A stretch of 64,000 nucleotides of DNA from Pythium myriotylum (taxonomy: Eukaryota; Oomycota; Peronosporomycetes; Pythiales; Pythiaceae). This document shows positions 9,506-18,413 of the stretch, piece after piece. The stretch covers positions 434,001 to 498,000 of the forward strand of contig JALJCQ010000018.1 in the NCBI GenBank assembly GCA_023091665.1. The letters run 5' to 3'. Made by a program: the position numbers and the translations under genes. The stretch's first letter is position 1, and every line of letters begins with the position of its first letter. The notes below the pieces were generated by a model. The model saw only the letters and a list, made by a program, of their open reading frames with translations, did not search any database and was not told where the DNA came from.

Positions 9506-9952
9506 TCATCTTTTCCACGAGCAACGAACCCATCGCGATAAAAGAATCGAACAATCTCCGGTCGCGTTTGTTCGATTTTTCTCGTATTGGCGACCGTCCG
9601 ACTTTCTAGAACCAAGGCAAAGCTCCTCCACGCCCCAAAGAAAGCGCGCCGAGATGCGCAAGTCCGGACCCAAATATGCGCCACTCTCGAGCGGAAAGAT
9701 CTTGAAAATATGCCTGAGGCACGCGCCAGTCAAACGGAAGAAGATGTGCGATGAGAGAGGGAGCGGGCCGACCTGCAGGTCGGTCGACAGTTGGTCGAAG
9801 CGTTCTTGGAGAAGAGCCAGACACCGAGCACCATCTCTTGACATGTGCAGACTCGTGGGCAATGGCTCGAGCTGCTGCATCGCTTGCTCGCCATGCCCTC
9901 TCCTGTCGAGAACCTCGACAATGGCTCTCGCCTCGACAAGCGGGTCTGCCAC
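9506..9952 (-). CDS. Unidentified frame, possible gene fragment
   Basis: A minus-strand frame of about 148 codons without an ATG near its beginning (first codon GTG; the frame stays open upstream of 9952). The first 60 residues look helical and non-random, with EARAIVEVLDRRGHGEQAM followed by QQLEPLPTSLHMSRDG. This is reminiscent of the four-helix segments that precede kinase domains in some oomycete proteins. The second half has no recognisable character. It may be an exon or relic of a larger kinase-type gene. Weak call. Confidence 0.22.
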   Translation of the reverse strand: MADPLVEARAIVEVLDRRGHGEQAMQQLEPLPTSLHMSRDGARCLALLQERFDQLSTDLQVGPLPLSSHIFFRLTGACLRHIFKIFPLESGAYLGPDLRISARFLWGVEELCLGSRKSDGRQYEKNRTNATGDCSILLSRWVRCSWKR

Positions 9953-10379
9953 AAGCGACTTCGGGGAAGAGCGAGCCTCAGCCCTAAGAATCGCGAGTGT
10001 TAAAAAAAAAAAAGAGAGGTCGGGTGAGTTCGTTGCCCATCCTCGAGGCCGTAACGGCCGACCTAGAAGCCGCTTTCATTGCATAACTACATATCCTTTC
10101 TGTAGAAGAACTTCCAAAAACAACATAGCGGAAAGACAACTGCTTTGACGTACCTCTGCAGTTTTATAGTGGAGAGACACTGCAGCTGGCTGGTGCAACT
10201 GAGCTCGATGCAAAACCGCCAAAAAAGCCCCTGGTTCATCTTCATGTGCTCAAAGAATCGTTGGCTTTCGATGCCAAGAGTCCCTCGCGGCCCACGCAGA
10301 TCGCCGGAGATGAAATGAAACCGCGCACAGTCAAAACAACCACGACCACAGCACGAGCCTCCGTCACGCGGCGACCAGG

Positions 10380-11192
10380 ATGATCAGAGTTGTTCGTGTG
10401 CTTTCTCAAGGAACTGGTAAAGCGAAGGTGTTCCTATGCAAGCGCATCGATAGCGAGGAGTTGCTCGTCGTCAAGCAACTCCCCGCTTCACTTGTTGGCA
10501 GCTCTTCGCGAGGTCACCAAGATCTCGACTTTCAACACGAATATCGCGTCGCCATGCTGCTTCGCGAGAATCCACACCCTCACATGGTGCGGATGGAAAG
10601 TGCGAACCATAAAGTGGACTGCGCGAATGCCATGGCGATAGAGTTTTGCCCTGGCGGCGACCTCTTCACTCGTCTCCTGGAACAAGCGGACCAGCGATTC
10701 TCGGAAGAAGACGCACTAAGGTACTTTCGTCAAATTGTCAGCGGCGTGCGTCATCTTCATTCCTTGGGTATCGCCCACCGTGACATCTCGCTTGAGAATA
10801 TTCTCCTCGACGACCAGAATCAGGCCAAGATCGGCGACTTTGGGCTGAGTGCGAGCTCTTCCATCCTATCGCGAGGTTCTGTTGGCAAGCCGCAGTACAT
10901 AGCCCCGGAAGTCACTGACGGGAAGGCACCGTATGACCCAGTGGCAGCTGATGTATGGTCGCTGGGCATTGTGCTCTTTGTGTTGCTGACTGGCTCGCCG
11001 TTGTTTCAAGTCACTTCACCATCAGATCCAGCGTGGCGAATGCTACAGCGTTTTGGTGTGGGTGGAATTCTATCCAATTGGAAGATCAGCGATCGTATTA
11101 GCGGAAGGACTATCGATTTGTTATCGATGATGCTACGTGTGAATCCGACCGAGCGCGTTCGGTTGGATATTGCCGTGGTTACTCACATGTGA
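10380..11192 (+). CDS. Short Ser/Thr-type protein kinase (HRDISLEN catalytic loop)
   Basis: A 270-residue protein that is nearly only a kinase domain. The nucleotide loop is partial (SQGTGKAKVFL, 9-19). The ATP lysine is K32 (VVKQL), HRD at 133-135 then ISLEN, DFG at 153-155 and APE at 175-177. The C-lobe has DVWSLGIVLFVLLTGSPLF. As in the other two kinases of the window, the Lys that normally follows the catalytic Asp by two residues is Ser. The ATG at 10380 gives a compact complete domain. It is transcribed divergently from the 8375-9361 kinase, and the Mutator-like element begins about 670 bp downstream. Substrate unknown. Confidence 0.9.
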   Translation: MIRVVRVLSQGTGKAKVFLCKRIDSEELLVVKQLPASLVGSSSRGHQDLDFQHEYRVAMLLRENPHPHMVRMESANHKVDCANAMAIEFCPGGDLFTRLLEQADQRFSEEDALRYFRQIVSGVRHLHSLGIAHRDISLENILLDDQNQAKIGDFGLSASSSILSRGSVGKPQYIAPEVTDGKAPYDPVAADVWSLGIVLFVLLTGSPLFQVTSPSDPAWRMLQRFGVGGILSNWKISDRISGRTIDLLSMMLRVNPTERVRLDIAVVTHM

Positions 11193-11859
11193 GCTCGCGA
11201 CAAACACTTTGCTTGTTTCTGTTGAACCCTTGAAGGGCCATAGAAAGCAAATCACCTCTTGAAAAACCTAATTCGCATGCTACTCTCCAAAGTCCGAGCT
11301 CACTATCCGTCTCAATTGATGTGGATTCTTGTAACCAATCCACTCGATTGAGACTGATCCCCAAGCTTGGCACCCAAATGAATTGAGTGTCTCTCCCCGA
11401 CTTCGTCGTAGTGGGCTAGCATAGCTTGCGCCGCCACTTAGTCTCTTATTTAGGATACTTATCGGCTGGGACGTACATGAGCTCGCTGGATGAAAAGGAG
11501 TGGGTATCGCTGTTTACGGCTGATGGTGTTATGTGCAGACTTTCTTGAGTCACTTGTGGGCAATTACTGTACCCTAATAGTAGGGTTCGCTCTACTTTTC
11601 CTTACAAACCAGCTCTCATTCTTTCGCGATCTCACGAACCTCGTTTATCTGCAAGGTCAGAGCATGTGCTCCCAGCCTAGGAAACTTTTCTAGTCAATTA
11701 TCACGAGAGGCAACGAGTTTACGGGTGGTGATTACTTCGGTTTCAGTTATGGTCATCACCGTTGGACAAACTCGAGCACCTCAATGCGCTCTCCCAGACA
11801 CGAGAGAAGACTTGCTCGACCAAAGACACAACAATTGCCGAGGACAAAACGCCATAGGT
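11193..11859. other. Intergenic region
   Basis: Lies between the second kinase and the transposon insertion. Only short unsupported frames are present, and I see no conserved signal beyond the target duplication at its end. Confidence 0.5.
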
Positions 11860-11868
11860 GATAAGTTG
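11860..11868. repeat. Target-site duplication, left (9 bp)
   Basis: The sequence gataagttg here is repeated exactly at 14773-14781, directly outside the two terminal inverted repeats. Nine bp is the usual Mutator-type duplication length. Confidence 0.85.
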
Positions 11869-11911
11869 GTTGCGACTTAAACAGGTCAATTTCAAGGTCA
11901 GGTCAGCGTCT
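11869..11911 (+). repeat. Terminal inverted repeat, left
   Basis: Pairs with 14729-14772 in inverse orientation. The two read alike through acaggtcaattt, one mismatch, then aaggtcaggtcagcgtct. The outermost 20 bp are less well conserved. Confidence 0.85.
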
Positions 11912-12041
11912 TTTCTATGTCTCGTTCGTGACCTGTTGAGCCCGGGCCATCCGATGGTCAGACGAAGAAACATACTAAATCATTGTGTGATTAAAGGCCA
12001 GAATTTATTCAAGAAAGTCGAGGTATTAATTTAACATCATC

Positions 12042-14519
12042 TCAGTTGGCGCTTTCATTTCCGCTGCCATCCGAGTCATCCTCATCACTGTCGTGCACTT
12101 CGTCATCGGAAAGCCCGCACATATCATCTTCCCAATTGCTTGGGGCATCGTCGGAGAGGCAGATTGGCTTGGGCAGCTCGAGCGGCGTTCTTCGGTCGGG
12201 TGCTTCTGCGTCTCCTATCATCACTGCATTCTTGAGCTGCACATAATCCCGGGAGATCCTTTCGATGGTCCTAACAAAGTTCTCTAAAGGAGGGTGAGGC
12301 GCGCCAAAAGCTTGGTTAAGTGTCCTGTTGAAACGCTCTAATGGATTGTTGGTCCGCGACACAAGACGCTTGCCGGCGCCGTTCTTGTACTCCTTACCCG
12401 ACTGGGACACGAAATCCCAAACATTCCACACCTCTGGCTTATACCGCTTGATCCACGTGCGCTCAAAGTAGCGCCAAAACGCTCGCCACTCGTTCGTAGA
12501 ATACTTCATGTTGGCTGCCGCGCAGTCTTCCATGATCTTGTCACGCACCCAAATCGCCCCGCGCGGCCAGATATGGTCATGGGGAAGGACAGTTAGCATA
12601 TCAAGGACTCCACAGCCCATGGCAATCTTCACTTCTGGTTTGGAAATCCGAAGTTGTACCATCTTGCGCTGACATGCTTTCTTAAAATGAAAATAGCACC
12701 CGACAATACTTGTTTCCTCCGGATACCACTCACTCATAACGTCAATAAGAGCTTGTTCAAAGTCGCAAACGACTTGGGCTGGCGCAACCGGCCGAATGCA
12801 CGCGTTGTCAATCATCTGGACCACGTGGAGGTACGCTTCCTTGGCCTTTGATGTTGACAGTACGTAGAATATAGGAATGTATAGTTGACTCGCCTCATCG
12901 AACACCATGAAAATAATGCACTGCTGAAATCCAACTGGAACGCAGTCAAAAGTGCCATCGACAAATACGGTGATCTTGCTGTAGGACAATAGGCGGATAA
13001 GAGCTGGATGCGCCCAGCCTACAATCCGATCAATTGGACGCTTTGCCTTGTTTGAAATTTTCCCAACGGCTTGCCATACATAGTGGAACTGAAAAAAATA
13101 AAGCTGGGTACCAACCACAAGTGCTAGTGGTGGTGTCTCAACTTTACCACTTATGGAGCTTCCGTAGTGTCGAGACCTAGCGTTGTGAAACCGTTTTATG
13201 GCTTGATTTCGGGATAAGCCTGAAACGGGAACGGAGGAACTGTATAGGAAACGGCGGCTAACCTCAAGCCACGCCTCCTGTGGTGACATGGTGTTTGAGA
13301 TTGCGATGCGATCAATCTCACTTTTCATCGCGGTGGCAACATTTCCAGCTGTGACTGTCGCCCCATCCGTAGATTGTTCAACTTTGGTCTCAACTCGACG
13401 AGAGCATGCGTGCTCAATTTGGTTCTGATAGTCAAAGTAGCCGCCTTCCGCAAAGCAATAATCCAAGCGCGCGTCACATTTTTCCGAACGATAGAAACTG
13501 CATCGATATGTAATTTTGACCTTGGATATATTCGCGCGGGTATACTCATACCCTTTCCAGTACAGTTTTGTCATGCCGGTACGGTCACGTCGTAAGCGAT
13601 TAGAGTTGCTGGGTAGTGTGTGTGGTTGCTGCTGCAATGTAGGGATATCGATGCGGGGCTGGCCTTGGGCGAGACCAAACCAGTCAAATTGGTTGACGAC
13701 ATTATGACCTTGTGGTCTTCCATCGTTGCGTACTACAGCACGCAACGATGGAAGACGAGGCTCTGGAGAGCAAGAGCGACGTGGGCTCGTGGTCGCCGAA
13801 CCCAAGTGAATTCTCGGTCGTTCAAATGCGCGAGACCGATTATACGACGCAGACGGAGAGTGAGAGCGTGACCTCGCGCGCGAACGAGAGCGAGGGCGAG
13901 AGCGGGAACTCGCGCGCGGACGAGAGCGAGGACGAGAGCGCGAACGAGAGCAAGGACGAGAGCGAGAACTCGCGCGCGGACGAGAGCGAGGACGAGAGCG
14001 GGAACTCGAGCGCGACCGGGAGCGCGATGGCGAGGACCGTCCCCAGCGCTGGGTCCACGATCGTGAGTACGATCGGCGCTGAGATGAAGTGGTCGAGCCT
14101 GATCTCGTACCTTCGCGATAACGCGCACGGCGACAAGAGAGAGAGGTGGTCCTGTTGCTGCCGTGGCTGCGGTAACGTGAAGTTTCGCGCGAGCGCGACC
14201 GACCACGTTCTCGTCGGGCCGAGAAGAAAGCCGAACTCGCCCGCTCGTGGAGGCGTGATTGCATGGTCGAGAGGTGGTCGCCCCGAAGAACGGCTTCCCT
14301 CCCGTCACGAAGTTGCTGGTCAAACTCGAGCCGTTCCTCGAGGCGCCGGCGCGCCTCCAAGTCGAAGTGGCTGTCGTGCCGAACGTTGTTCCCCCATACG
14401 AAGGCCTCGTGTTGGAGACGGTCGCGCCGCGCCTCCACGAGCGGGGAGGCGCAAGGAGACGAAGGTGACGATCGTGATGATAAGCTGGGTTGGGGAGACG
14501 TTGGTGTCATTCGCGTCAT
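12042..14519 (-). CDS. MULE transposase with Arg/Ser-repeat N-terminus and zinc finger
   Basis: The frame is open from 14786, but its first ATG lies outside the element, beyond the terminal repeat. The ATG at 14519 (825 residues) is the most likely start; a third in-frame Met follows three codons later. Domains in order: an Arg/Ser dipeptide-rich region (about 13870-14200), a FLYWCH/WRKY-GCM-like zinc finger (about 13390-13560, C-x-n-C with H-x-C, motif LYWKGYEY), then the MULE DDE domain. The first Asp is in VDGTFD (about 12955-12972), the second in VVCDFEQAL (about 12748-12774), followed by CYFHFKKACQ. A downstream NNPLERFNRT (about 12325-12354) may hold the Glu. No stops or frameshifts are seen. 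It catalyses excision and insertion of the surrounding element. The acidic C-terminus is probably not catalytic. Confidence 0.9.
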   Translation of the reverse strand: MTRMTPTSPQPSLSSRSSPSSPCASPLVEARRDRLQHEAFVWGNNVRHDSHFDLEARRRLEERLEFDQQLRDGREAVLRGDHLSTMQSRLHERASSAFFSARRERGRSRSRETSRYRSHGSNRTTSLSCRRARYREGTRSGSTTSSQRRSYSRSWTQRWGRSSPSRSRSRSSSRSRPRSRPRASSRSRPCSRSRSRPRSRPRASSRSRPRSRSRARSRSHSPSASYNRSRAFERPRIHLGSATTSPRRSCSPEPRLPSLRAVVRNDGRPQGHNVVNQFDWFGLAQGQPRIDIPTLQQQPHTLPSNSNRLRRDRTGMTKLYWKGYEYTRANISKVKITYRCSFYRSEKCDARLDYCFAEGGYFDYQNQIEHACSRRVETKVEQSTDGATVTAGNVATAMKSEIDRIAISNTMSPQEAWLEVSRRFLYSSSVPVSGLSRNQAIKRFHNARSRHYGSSISGKVETPPLALVVGTQLYFFQFHYVWQAVGKISNKAKRPIDRIVGWAHPALIRLLSYSKITVFVDGTFDCVPVGFQQCIIFMVFDEASQLYIPIFYVLSTSKAKEAYLHVVQMIDNACIRPVAPAQVVCDFEQALIDVMSEWYPEETSIVGCYFHFKKACQRKMVQLRISKPEVKIAMGCGVLDMLTVLPHDHIWPRGAIWVRDKIMEDCAAANMKYSTNEWRAFWRYFERTWIKRYKPEVWNVWDFVSQSGKEYKNGAGKRLVSRTNNPLERFNRTLNQAFGAPHPPLENFVRTIERISRDYVQLKNAVMIGDAEAPDRRTPLELPKPICLSDDAPSNWEDDMCGLSDDEVHDSDEDDSDGSGNESAN
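13716..13755. repeat. Perfect 16-bp inverted repeat inside the transposase gene
   Basis: Arms tcttccatcgttgcgt (13716-13731) and acgcaacgatggaaga (13740-13755) are exact reverse complements with an 8-nt loop. The hairpin falls in transposase codons for PSLRAVVRNDGRP, so it would also form in the mRNA. Confidence 0.9.
13865..14012. repeat. 60-bp tandem repeat, about 2.5 copies
   Basis: The block containing ctcgcgcgcggacgagagcg recurs with a 60-bp period. On the minus strand it encodes the Arg/Ser dipeptides of the transposase. On the plus strand it gives an acidic Glu/Ser/Asp frame, which I regard as a shadow. Confidence 0.75.
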
Positions 14520-14728
14520 GGCGGTTGGTAGTGCCGGCAGGTCGACTCCTGTTCTCTTCGGGTCTTGTTTATTTATTTTTTTTGTTGTCGAGAAGGCTGT
14601 GTTGGCGTCCAAAGCCTGACCTCGAGAGCCACGAAAGCCGAGGCCACGTGGCACGACGTGACCTGCTTCCTGACCATCTGTTCCCCGACGTGACCAATTG
14701 CCTGACCAAGTGGATGTGAGCATAAAGC

Positions 14729-14772
14729 AGACGCTGACCTGACCTTCAAATTGACCTGTATTAGACGCTTCC
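14729..14772 (-). repeat. Terminal inverted repeat, right
   Basis: Reverse-complement partner of 11869-11911. Additional ggtcacgtc and ggtcagg words lie just inside it, resembling the sub-terminal repeats often seen in Mutator-like elements. Confidence 0.85.
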
Positions 14773-14781
14773 GATAAGTTG
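14773..14781. repeat. Target-site duplication, right (9 bp)
   Basis: Exact copy of gataagttg at 11860-11868. Confidence 0.85.
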
Positions 14782-16461
14782 ACCAACCACGCGATGAACA
14801 GTCAACACACCAGCGAAGTTCATCACCCCACCAGCAGGCCCACCACGCAGACCTTTAAAACGGCGTACTGACTCAGATTTTCGACTGCGGAATTCTAGCC
14901 AAGTCGACCCATAGAATTGATGGAACACACAGAATGCATTGATTACTCTCAATGGGGGACTTCACACTGTACCGGCATCGGGCATAGGGGTGCCTTTCAG
15001 CTTCATCATCATACATATTGCTATAGTATACCCTCGGTTGATGCCGTCAAAGATAGCGCCTTGATTCTCCGTCAACTCCGAGACCATCGGTCGCCGCGCA
15101 GCAGAGCTCTCCTTGCACTGTGCAATCGCGCACACCGCTTGCGGACGCCCTCAGTATCGAGCGCTGGATGCACCACTATCGAACCCACAACAAGACGGCC
15201 GACGCCATGCCAACTTGGCCATGGATCCACAAGCCAGCGTTCAGGGTCTCCATCCCACCTCTCAGGACGGCCATTCCGACCTTTCCGATCTGCTCATCAA
15301 TGACCTACTTCCGTATCACCACCGCGTTGAACACCCGTAGTCTCTACATGTACTGCCAGTAGCTATTTGGAATCACTCTGTTGATAAGCTTACCAACATA
15401 CTTCACTTCGAAACGAAACATGTAGCTATAGCTGTTGAACAGACGTAGCACAATAGACTTCAGCTTTGATCGTTATCAACTTAATCATCATAGACGTGGC
15501 AAACGACCAAGAGACGATGGCGAAATCCTCGGCTGCTTCTCTTGTAATAGTGTTGACCACATATTCCATACACATAACTCCATAAACGGTCAAGATAGTC
15601 AGACGGAACAAAACATGGGTGTGTGTTGCCTCCCAAAATATCGAAAAAGGTACACGTACTGTCATCGACTATCACTGGAGCACCGCGCCAATCCCATCTT
15701 GCGCCATTTCTCCAGTTCTTCATTTCACCATCTTTACTTCGTTATTTTTCTTGCGTTTTTCTTGCACACAACACGTGGGTACAGTGGATGGGCACGGTTT
15801 CGTCGAAGGTTCCCATACGGCCTGAGGACCCGCTCTCGATGTGCATCTGCACCCAACCAAAAGAACAAAAGGGAGGATGAACTCCAGAATGAAAATCCGC
15901 CGAACGCGACCTTGTCCCGAGACATCCGACTGGTTTGAGTTCAAACCACATTCTCTGTTCGCATTCAGATTCATCACATCGATGTTGCATCAAATTCTCC
16001 CATTTGATTCTTCGACGAGCTAACCACTAGTCAACCCTAATGCTGACCTAGACAAACCTTCGCGACCGATCGCTGATCTCTAGCATTCAACGGCTATTGC
16101 TAACTGCTGTGATGGTAATTTGCTTCATTTCTCCCAACACTTGCCCAAACCTATTCGCTTTGCCTCTTTACTCCACGTCGCGTTCTCCCTGCCAACTATA
16201 TCCAGTGGTTTAAAAGACGTCCCGTAGAATAACAACCTGACTTGCGCATGTTCGTTCGATAGATCGAGCAGTTTCCTCATTTCCATCCTTGGGCTTCTTT
16301 TGTGTTCATCACGTTCAATGGTCGGATCCACGCGTCCGTTCGACTTCCAATCTGGTATCTGATGGTGTTTAACATTTCGGTCGTGTTCCCTTCCAAGGAG
16401 CTCCTCGAGACCATTCTCAAATCCGACTTAACTTACGACAGTCATTTTTTTAGTTGATTTT
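14782..16461. other. Intergenic region
   Basis: About 1.7 kb with no gene I can support. Several overlapping frames of 60-170 codons on both strands lack domains, good starts or signal peptides. A short frame near 15200-15340 (beginning MDPQASVQG) has some polar character but no recognised homology. Confidence 0.5.
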
Positions 16462-17349
16462 ATGAGCAACTCCATCGACGTCGCCGAAGGTGAGGACCTC
16501 CAATCTTCGGGCTACTCAACGAACCTCCAGGTCATTCGCCATCTCCAAGTCACGAGGTTTGCCGCTATCAAAGTTTGTCGAGATCTTTCAACGCAAAGCT
16601 TCGTCGTTGTCAAAGAGTCGTTGATGCAGCAAGCGCGATACCAAATGACGGACTCAATTGGCCACGAACGCACAATCGCAAACCACTTGCTCATGGCGTC
16701 ACGTCCCCACCCTCACATTGTTCGGTGTTTCCACGTTGCGAACGAATATCAAGACTCTTCCAATGGCATTCACCACCACGGCAAGTGTCACGCCACGCTA
16801 GTAATGGAGCACTGCCAGCTGGGAGATCTCTTCGCACACCTGAAGCGACAACCTGAGTGCGCTTTCTCCGAGGAAGAGGCCCTCCACTACTTTGGTCACA
16901 TCGTGCGCGGTGTCCACCACTTGCACTCGTTGGGCTACGCGCACCGCGACATCTCGCTTGAGAACGTACTTCTCAGCGATGATGGTAATGCGAAGATCTG
17001 CGATTTTGGCCTGAGCGTCACGATCAAGAGGTGCTTTGACACAGTGGGCAAGGCCCAGTACATGGCACCGGAGGTCGCTGCTGGCGGCGGCTACGAGCCT
17101 GTAGCTGCTGACATGTGGTCGCTTGGAATCGTTCTGTTCATCATGCTTACAGGTTCCCCGTTGTTCAAGCTCGCCGAGCCGTCAGATGCAGCGTGGACGG
17201 CTATTCAACGCATCGGAATATCTGGAATCTTGAAGCGGTGGGGGCTGGAGACCATCTCTCGAAACACTGTCGACTTGATGGAGATGCTACTCAAGTTAGA
17301 CTCGCGACAGAGGCCGCAGTCGCTCGCATCCGTCTTGCAGGCACTGTGA
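16462..17349 (+). CDS. Short Ser/Thr-type protein kinase (HRDISLEN catalytic loop)
   Basis: A 295-residue kinase. The nucleotide loop is lost (HLQVTRFAAIKVCRD), but the ATP lysine is present (VVVK51). HRD lies at 161-163 with ISLEN, DFG at 181-183 and APE at 202-204, then DMWSLGIVLFIMLTG. A His/Asn-rich insert (about 96-110) lies between strands 3 and 5. It is closest to the 10380-11192 kinase, from which it is separated by the transposon. Its stop is only 35 bp from the stop of the convergent globin gene, so the two 3' untranslated regions should overlap. All catalytic residues except the Gly loop and the Lys after HRD are present, so activity is likely but unproven. Confidence 0.9.
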   Translation: MSNSIDVAEGEDLQSSGYSTNLQVIRHLQVTRFAAIKVCRDLSTQSFVVVKESLMQQARYQMTDSIGHERTIANHLLMASRPHPHIVRCFHVANEYQDSSNGIHHHGKCHATLVMEHCQLGDLFAHLKRQPECAFSEEEALHYFGHIVRGVHHLHSLGYAHRDISLENVLLSDDGNAKICDFGLSVTIKRCFDTVGKAQYMAPEVAAGGGYEPVAADMWSLGIVLFIMLTGSPLFKLAEPSDAAWTAIQRIGISGILKRWGLETISRNTVDLMEMLLKLDSRQRPQSLASVLQAL

Positions 17350-17384
17350 TCCAGACTACATCCCTTAGTACATTGTATGAACTT

Positions 17385-18194
17385 TCACTGGCGCCCACTG
17401 CTTTGGATCCGCGAGCTAGATTGTTCACGAATAGAGTTGCCCTTGGGTGTTCGGAACCCATCGGACATGGTTGGCGGGAGATGGCTCGTCGATCTACCAG
17501 ACTTCAGCGCTTGTGCCGCTGCCCTTTTCTGCTCTACCATCAGCAGGGCTGAGCAATGAACGAAGAGCCGGCGCCAGGCCTCGTTGACCTCTGGCGTCCA
17601 AAGTGAACCCGACGTCTTCTCCATCGCGAAGAGGAGCGCGCGTGCAAGGGGGTCGAAGTGTTCGAGCTGCACGCCAACGCGGAGATGCGTTTGCGCGAGC
17701 TGAGCCACTTTGCCCAACGCATCCTGTGACGTCAGAAGAGACCGCATGCCGGCGCTGATGTGGACAAGCACCTTGCCGCGCACCTGTAGCGACGAGCGGA
17801 ATACGGGCATGAGGTCGGGCGAATGCTCCTCGAGGTACGCGTAGAACGAGTCGTAGAGTTCCCGCAGGGTTGACGACTGCTTGGTTTCTCGCCCCCAGCT
17901 GCCTTGAGATCGCTTGGACATGCCAGATTGGCTGCCTTCCTTGTACACCTCACCCCAGTGCTGACCTGCGCATGCGAGATGCAGGGGCATCGAGTGCTCG
18001 TAAATGGGAATGCTCGGTAGGTACTTCTTGATTAATTGTCTCTGCTCACGCGTGAATCGCTTGCCGCGCTGCCGCTTGACACCAAGCAGGCTCAACAAGC
18101 GTGAGTGTCGATTGTGCTTGCGAACCGTTGCAACGCTGGGACCCTGATGCTGGCCAGGGACGATGGATATTGGTCGCGACTTGACACACCCCAT
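17385..18194 (-). CDS. Globin-domain protein with N-terminal acylation motif
   Basis: A 269-residue single-exon protein. It begins MGCVKS, the classic context for N-myristoylation at Gly2 with palmitoylation at Cys3, which would anchor it to a membrane. A basic linker (25-60) follows. The globin fold spans about 47-220: helix A-like FTREQRQLIKKYL (47-59), then LRELYDSFYAYLEEHSPDLM (110-129), CD1-type Phe in PVFRSS (F132), helix E around LQVRGKVLVHIS, the likely proximal histidine H170 in LAQTHLRVGV, and the G/H helices ending EAWRRLFVHCSALLM. The distal position appears not to be His (Gln137 or Arg139, depending on alignment). A Ser-rich tail (225-269) is probably disordered. Family role: haem binding, oxygen or redox sensing. 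Globin identity is by pattern, not search. Confidence 0.78.
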   Translation of the reverse strand: MGCVKSRPISIVPGQHQGPSVATVRKHNRHSRLLSLLGVKRQRGKRFTREQRQLIKKYLPSIPIYEHSMPLHLACAGQHWGEVYKEGSQSGMSKRSQGSWGRETKQSSTLRELYDSFYAYLEEHSPDLMPVFRSSLQVRGKVLVHISAGMRSLLTSQDALGKVAQLAQTHLRVGVQLEHFDPLARALLFAMEKTSGSLWTPEVNEAWRRLFVHCSALLMVEQKRAAAQALKSGRSTSHLPPTMSDGFRTPKGNSIREQSSSRIQSSGRQ

Positions 18195-18413
18195 GAATCT
18201 GAGGCTCCGTCGGTTTGTCGAGGACTGACCAAGGCTTCAAGCTGACATGGCTAGAGGGGGTGAGAGGCCGAGGACGCTGCTCGCAAAAACTTTCTTCTTC
18301 CTATTTATAGGCTCAAGCTGGCATCAAACGATAAGAAAAATTGAATTACGGGACTAGGCAACGAATATTTCAAGTGTTGGATTCAGTTGTTCTCGCCGTC
18401 ACCACCAGGACAC

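Larger units (their letters stand above)
9362..10379. other. Intergenic region between divergent kinases
   Basis: Shared upstream region of the minus-strand kinase (start 9361 or 9205) and the plus-strand kinase (start 10380). It is AT-rich at 9361-9480 and includes a perfect 10-bp hairpin at 9437-9465. An unidentified minus-strand frame lies at 9506-9952. Confidence 0.5.
11869..14772 (-). mobile_element. Mutator-like (MULE) DNA transposon, apparently complete
   Basis: A 2904-bp element bounded by imperfect terminal inverted repeats of about 44 bp (11869-11911 and 14729-14772). These share a core acaggtcaattt and aaggtcaggtcagcgtct. A 9-bp direct repeat, gataagttg, lies immediately outside each end. 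Inside is one long transposase gene on the minus strand without visible stops or frameshifts. An intact target duplication and an intact reading frame suggest a recent insertion that could be autonomous. It sits between two related kinase genes (10380-11192 and 16462-17349). Confidence 0.88.

Noticed and set aside
13712..14719. 335-codon plus-strand frame rich in Glu/Ser/Asp
   Set aside because: It is antisense to the Arg/Ser repeats of the transposase; the acidic composition is the complement of those repeats and no domain is present.
14917..15303. 128-codon frame and overlapping MDPQASVQG frame
   Set aside because: No recognisable domain or conserved start; retroelement gag origin could not be supported.
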